64,000 nucleotides of DNA from Puccinia triticina (taxonomy: Eukaryota > Basidiomycota > Pucciniomycetes > Pucciniales > Pucciniaceae): contig NC_070560.1 in the NCBI RefSeq assembly GCF_026914185.1, positions 3,339,501 to 3,403,500 of the forward strand, in the 5' to 3' direction. The position numbers were made by a program, and so were the translations under genes. The notes under the pieces are model-generated. The model had not been told where the DNA came from. It did not search any database and saw nothing but the letters and a program-made list of their open reading frames with translations. Positions 58,911 to 64,000 of the stretch are shown piece by piece (the stretch's first letter is position 1; each line of letters begins with the position of its first letter).

Positions 58911-60291
58911 CCTCGACGCCCAGTCTAAACCTTCTGTTTACATACAGAGCTCCTAAAGAGGACACAACGTCAAACCAATAATTTTTGTTCGTGTGACCAG
59001 AAAGTCTGCGGTGTTTTTCTCACCGGTTCCCGAGTACGCCCATCTAGAACAGCGTATGTGTAGTGGTAACTGTAAGTGTGGCAGATAAGCGGCTCGAGAA
59101 GATTTGCGCAGAAATCCAAATTCTTTCCACGATCTATGGTATGATTCTCCCCCGGCCGTGGCCCCATTACTATCCTGAGGCCATCTGATCCACAGACATG
59201 AGATGGCCTACCCGTCGCGCTCGGAAACCAAGCTCACAGCAACTAGCGCATAATTCTGCGGCTGAGCTGGACCAATCTGATGTCAGAGATGCGGAGGCGA
59301 ACATCGGTCTGCATGGATGTAAATATGTCTGCAGGCCCCGATCTTGAGGGGAAGAACCCAGATGTTGGGATGTTCAGTGGAGAGAAACCTAGAGAAACCA
59401 TACGTTGAAACAAGTGTGCCCAAAGGATCTACAGGCAATCCTCGCGGACTACGCTGTTTTATCTTGTCGTACCAGGCACACAGGTGTGCATGATCAGCAT
59501 TGATACCTGCAGATTGGAAAACAAGATGTTGCTCAAACACTCTAATTGGTCCATCTTGTAACAAAATCTTGTAAGAGCTTTGCTCATCTCTCCAGACTCT
59601 GGGACTGCATTTCTCCGCAAAAATTTAGGTTTTGCGGCTGTAAAACAGCATCTGCAGGGGCTGCAGATTGGACGGAAGTGCTCCAGCATTGTACAGGACA
59701 AGTCTCAAAACTAGGCAGTTTTGTCAACCTTAAAAAATTCATGAAGGAAGGAGAGGTATGCAGAGGGGAATGAAAGCCCAACAGGCAGCTAGAAAAGATC
59801 TAGCCGGTCCTGAGGGATGTAACCCACGTTCTGATGAGTCGGGGGGGATGTCCGTTTGCAAAAAGTACACACAGGTGCCCACCAAAACACAAAATACGGT
59901 CAACCTCCTCCACCGGGAAGGGAGGTAATTATGTGCATAATGAAGTCAGGGCGATCCTTCACATAAACATGGATTACAACCGAGCCCCATGGTCCGGCGA
60001 AACGGGTCTTCCTCCTGCCCGATATCTACCGACGCACGGCCCAGTCAGTTTAGGGATATGCTGTCCTCCACTCAAGCATAAAAAGCCAAGGTCTCCTGTT
60101 GATACCGCATCTGCACCCAGACATCAAATCGCACTCGTTTGCCTCGACGCCTTCGGCGCTCATTGATTCGGAAAAAGAGCATCGGCCACTCAGAGTCACA
60201 GTCCAATCTTCACAAATTCAAGAGTGTGCAGTGTTATCATATTTTATTATTTCCATTCCGGTCTCTCTGACAAGATCTACTTCCATGTCAG
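58911..60291. other. Intergenic, no gene
   Basis: No protein-like frame could be supported. The last about 100 bp before 60292 would be the promoter of the secreted-protein gene. Confidence 0.35.
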
Positions 60292-60753
60292 ATGAAAGCG
60301 TGCAAAAGGTTCATCCACCTCCTAACATTGCTCGTACTAGTCAGCGGCGTCTGCTCGGCTCGCGATGAACTAATTGAGGTGTACGAGCACATCTGGACGC
60401 GCGCATGCGGAAGTAGTGTATCATCACAACCCCAAGCACTCGGATATGAACAAGGTCTGGTAACCAAAGTCGAAGTGCGCAAACCACCCAACGGCCGGGG
60501 GTACGGGATTTCGATCAACAATCCGTTGCCGATCCCGGTGGGGGTCAGGGTCACCGTGGACGGCGAAGCTTTGCGCGAACTGCAGCAACCTGGTTATGAA
60601 TACGCCCACGCCGTGTCACAGGATACCCACGAGCCAGTCAGGCTCGCCGTTGTGCGCAGACTCCCGCACAAAGTATTAGTTCAGTATGCACTCATGAAAT
60701 CAACTGCCGTTGAATACTTTATGAAAAAAGAGAATGATCCCTGGTGTTCATAA
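60292..60753 (+). CDS. Small secreted protein, candidate effector
   Basis: An uninterrupted 153-codon frame. The N-terminus is a good signal peptide (FIHLLTLLVLVSGVCSA), cleaved probably after Ala near 23. The mature part, about 130 aa, is well mixed and looks folded: ELIEVYEHIWTRACGSSVSS, KVEVRKPPNGRGYGISINNP, PIPVGVRVTVDGEALREL, VRLAVVRRLPHKVLVQYALM. Only two Cys remain in the mature chain (RACGS and the penultimate residue). No family was recognised. The higher GC content of the gene against its AT-rich surroundings supports coding. A host-interaction role is only an inference from size and secretion. Confidence 0.6.
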   Translation: MKACKRFIHLLTLLVLVSGVCSARDELIEVYEHIWTRACGSSVSSQPQALGYEQGLVTKVEVRKPPNGRGYGISINNPLPIPVGVRVTVDGEALRELQQPGYEYAHAVSQDTHEPVRLAVVRRLPHKVLVQYALMKSTAVEYFMKKENDPWCS

Positions 60754-61380
60754 GTAATACATAAGTTGTCATATACCTCTCCAAACAAATAATAGATTGT
60801 CTTGATCAACTTTACAATGTTTTGGACCGTCACCTACACATACCATCAGAGTCTCTCTACATTTGATCTAAAATTCCATAAAATTTTAATTTTTCCCGCG
60901 TACATAATTAGAGCCTGTACTGTTGGGCATAAAAATTCAATTTTTTGCAAATTTGTTTTTCTCAAAATTTCTTGGGACTAAAACTATCACCAATGGCAAA
61001 ACCCAGTAGGGGTAGGAATCTGTGGCACTTTCACTCTCCAGAGAGTGCCCAGCCATAATTCAGTCAAAAGGTGTAATTTCAGCTGAATTTCAGTACCAAG
61101 TTCAGCCTTGACTAATGCTATTCTCATGCAAAACTCATTACCAACTGCAGGATGAATATTATCATGAATTGATCTGTCTGCCGGTCTGAATTCTTGAGTG
61201 ACTCCCATTAAGGAGATTCTTACTGTTACTCCATCCTAATGCATGGTATGTCTGGTGCTTTTTGTTTTCCTTCAACAGCAATTCTGGTCAAACATCAACC
61301 AAATTCTCATCCAATACATTTCCTTTTGACTACTTTGATTTGGGAGAGTGAAGATTTTTTTCTAATAGTAAGGAAAACTT
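60754..61380. other. AT-rich spacer
   Basis: No gene or repeat recognised. Confidence 0.35.
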
Positions 61381-61539
61381 ACCCCATTTGGCTGCCGCGT
61401 TATACGTCATAAATGGTCAAATTTATGACGTGCGACCCCAGGGGGTTTCAAAGTTTTGGTGGCAACTGGGGGCAAACTTTGGGTTGCGGCGTCATAAATT
61501 CAACCATTTATGACGTATAACGCGGCAGCCAAACGGGGC
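61381..61539. mobile_element. MITE, about 158 bp, GC-box termini
   Basis: ACCCCATTTGGCTGCCGCG at the left and the inverse of CGCGGCAGCCAAACGGGG at the right continue into paired TATACGTCATAAATGGT words, so about 45 bp of each end are complementary. The arms contain nested TCATAAAT/ATTTATGA foldbacks. No clear target duplication. Confidence 0.65.
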
Positions 61540-62655
61540 CTTTTTTTTAATTAATGAAGATATAAAATTCTCATGTCAAATTAGCTTGGGTCTTCCACTG
61601 GAGCAACCCTAAAATTCCTACTCCTCCAAGGGCTTTGATAAAACACAAAATGGAATACTTAGGTACTCCCAAGTGTTATGTGACTGTCAGTCAGTGAACT
61701 TCAGGCTTCATCCTGTGTCTGCCTTGCCAATCTTGCAGGTGACTCCCGCACCAATGCACATTCCGGCCAGCCAATAAATAATCTAGCTCCTGGCAGGAAC
61801 CTTCCACGGCTAGCCGGTGGCGAGCAGCGGATTCAGGAGATAAATACATAAAAGAACCCAAATGGGTTCTATGCACTGAAGATGTTCCATCTTGTGATTG
61901 TCATGGTTACAAGGGATAAGAAATCATGGCTCATCCGTATCCTTGCAACTCATTATCTTTTTGGTCTGAGTACCACAAGGTAGTAGAATCAGAGATCTGA
62001 GGAGAACATCGAATACATAGGTCAATGGGAGCGCCAATCCACGATGTGCAAGTGAAGAGTAACTCCGCTTGCTCATGTTTATCTGTTGTCAAAGAGCCGT
62101 CATGACATGTCCCCTCGGGGGAGGGATGACCTGGGCTTTGGTTGTCTTGTGAATGTGAATGCCTTGAAGACGGTATCATCTGACGAGTCTTCGAGGAATT
62201 GCCACTAGGCATTCCTCTTGAGGACCTTGATCGTGTCTCGGAAGTCAACATTCCATTGTCTGTAACATTTGGAGGCCTCAGCGCTCTAGGTCTGTATCAT
62301 CCGCTGCTATTTCTAGTTTCCACCATAGGGCCAAGGGTGGGTTTGCACCACCATGAGCATATCGCGCTTGATGACTGGAACCCGGGGCCATCGAATGGAT
62401 GAGTTTTGCAGGGATTGGATCATCTTTTTGCGGGATTTTTTTCACCCTTTCTCCGATAGCCAGGGGAGATTGACTGATTGTCCACATTCAGGGGTTTGCG
62501 CTGATACTTTTCATTCAGCTCATCGCGACGCGTCCAGAGTGAGACTGTGACGTGGTATCAAGATCCTTTTGCTTCATACTCTACGTCATCAATATTGATG
62601 AATTTCTTTCTAGTCCAGCTTCCAGCTCAAGCCATTCACAAACCTGTAACCGACT
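61540..62655. other. Spacer before GH31 gene
   Basis: No supported feature. Short frames here lack protein character. Confidence 0.35.
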
Positions 62656-64000
62656 ATGATATCATTTTCCGTCGCGGCTGCACTATGGTGGCTTTCGAAA
62701 ATTCTCTCTGTCTCTGGAGCAGATAAATGCCCTTCTTACGTGCTATCGGAGCTCAACAAAACTGTGGATGGCTTCGACGCATTACTCATGTTGAATGGTT
62801 CACCCTGCCATACTGATGACATTACATCGTTGAAATTAATTGTAACTTATGAAACAGGCGAGTCTTGCTATAATCTGCCACCACGTAAAAGTAAACTTAC
62901 CCAAGGTGTATTATAAAACCCTTCAATTGTCCGGATCGACAAAAAACTTGGTTTCTTAGACGAAAATCTTCATGTTCGCATTGTGGACGCTGCCGCAAAG
63001 CGTTACGAGGTCCCAGCTCTTCTTTTCCCGCGCCCTATCCACACCGCAAGTGAGACTTCAAACAGTCATAAAAGCGCCCTGCTGTTTTCCTACGTTCCCT
63101 CGCCGTTTTCCTTTACTATCTCTCGTCGAAGCACCCGGGAAGTCTTGTTCTCAACAATCTCATACCCTCTCATTTACCGAAATAAACACATTCGGATTAC
63201 TACCCGGTTGTCTCCAAAGTCCAATATTTACGGCTTGGGAGAAAGCACCGACACGTTTCGGATCAACTTGGACAGAAATGGCACCAGGAGAACTATGTGG
63301 TCAGTGAATTCGCCTGATTGAGCGGTACTTCTAAGAGTATATCCTAACATGTTTTTTTGACCTGTTACTAGGGCACGGGATGCATATGGAACACAAAAGG
63401 GAACCAACTTATATGGGACACATCCTATATACTATGACCACAGATCTAGTGGAACACACGGCGTTTTCCTCTTGAGCTCGAATGGAATGGATATCACTTT
63501 AACAAAGAAATCAATACAATATGACATCATTGGTAGGAAATCAGCTGAATTATCACTCCAATACAACATCCAGCTGGACTGATATCCAGATTCTTGCATT
63601 CACGCGCCCTGAACTTGAAGGTGGTGTGCTGGACTTTTACTTTCTTGCGGGTCCCTCGCCGGTGAAGGTTGCTCAGCAATACTCTATGCTTGCTGGTTTG
63701 CCCGCTATGATACCTTACTGGTCATTGGGTTTCCAACAATGCAGATATGGATACTCAAGTAAATCTTCCCCATTTCATCACAGCGACTTCTCGCGATGAT
63801 TAAAGCTGAAGTGCTACTACTATCCATCAAAAGACTATCTCGAAGTGGCCGAAGTAATAGCTAATTATTCCAAAGCTGGAATTCCATTGGAGACGATGTA
63901 AATTTGATTGAACTGAGTCGAATATGTTATCCGAGTTTGTATGGATTGATTGAATCCGGTTCTTTGTTGTGCTTCCAAAAATTCAAACAGGTGGACCGAC
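62656..64000 (+). CDS. Secreted GH31 alpha-glucosidase-type enzyme, 5' part
   Basis: Glycoside hydrolase family 31 enzyme releasing glucose from alpha-linked glucans. It is cut by the window edge. Exons 62656-62857, 62960-63299, 63372-63532, 63621-63758, 63834-63897 and 63991 onward are in phase. The first intron is GC-AG (ACAG/GCGAGT). A signal peptide ([17 protein letters not shown]) is followed by CPSYVLSEL, the N-terminal beta-domain [20 protein letters not shown] and [15 protein letters not shown], then [20 protein letters not shown], the start of the barrel ([16 protein letters not shown]), [20 protein letters not shown] and MWTD. The catalytic nucleophile Asp and acid/base lie beyond the edge, so activity cannot be judged. 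Confidence 0.92.

Overview
This is a 64-kb piece of a fungal nuclear genome, most likely a rust fungus (Basidiomycota, Pucciniales; inferred). The evidence is: genes cut by many short introns (about 45-110 bp, GT-AG with a few GC-AG), a conserved core of fungal housekeeping genes, several small secreted or membrane proteins of unknown family, and long gene-poor stretches filled with hAT, Helitron, LTR and MITE-type repeats. No rRNA, convincing tRNA or CRISPR array was seen. No database search was possible, so family names rest on motifs read directly.

Layout. 0-5.2 kb: repeats, including a long-inverted-repeat element carrying tandem 47-bp hairpin units, and a wrecked PAS-kinase-like pseudogene. 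5.2-8.0 kb: an apparently complete hAT transposon with 8-bp target duplication, matching terminal inverted repeats and an open 744-aa spliced transposase. 8-13.8 kb: repeat debris with a gag-like ORF. 13.9-15.1 kb: ELO fatty-acid elongase (minus, 6 exons). 17.2-17.8 kb: small PPxY protein. 19.9-22.6 kb: a secreted pentapeptide-repeat protein followed by a gene whose exon is split by a 112-bp MITE. 23.4-25.9 kb: ribosome-export GTPase LSG1 (minus). 26.4-28.2 kb: histone acetyltransferase GCN5 (7 exons). LSG1 and GCN5 are divergently transcribed.

28.7-32.5 kb: LTR-like sequences, a Helitron helicase remnant with a recognisable 3' terminus, and a solo LTR whose empty site survives in a neighbouring tandem repeat. 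32.9 kb: small signal-peptide/TM protein. 37.0-37.7 kb: short AP-1-like bZIP protein. 38-45.2 kb: low-complexity, GC-rich and MITE sequences, with a non-autonomous hAT element. 46.0-47.8 kb: four-TM RING-CH ubiquitin-ligase-like protein.

48.9-56.4 kb: an array of diverged copies of a C2H2-finger gene family: two open (83 and 291 aa), one stopped just before the finger, one degenerate, plus one inverted fragment. This is the best candidate for an undescribed system. 57.0-58.9 kb: WD40 protein. 60.3 kb: secreted 153-aa protein. 62.7 kb to the right edge: 5' part of a secreted GH31 glycosidase.

The housekeeping genes (lipid elongation, ribosome export, chromatin acetylation, protein quality control) are ordinary single-copy neighbours and form no shared pathway. 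The accessory blocks between them hold the secreted proteins, the finger family and nearly all mobile DNA.
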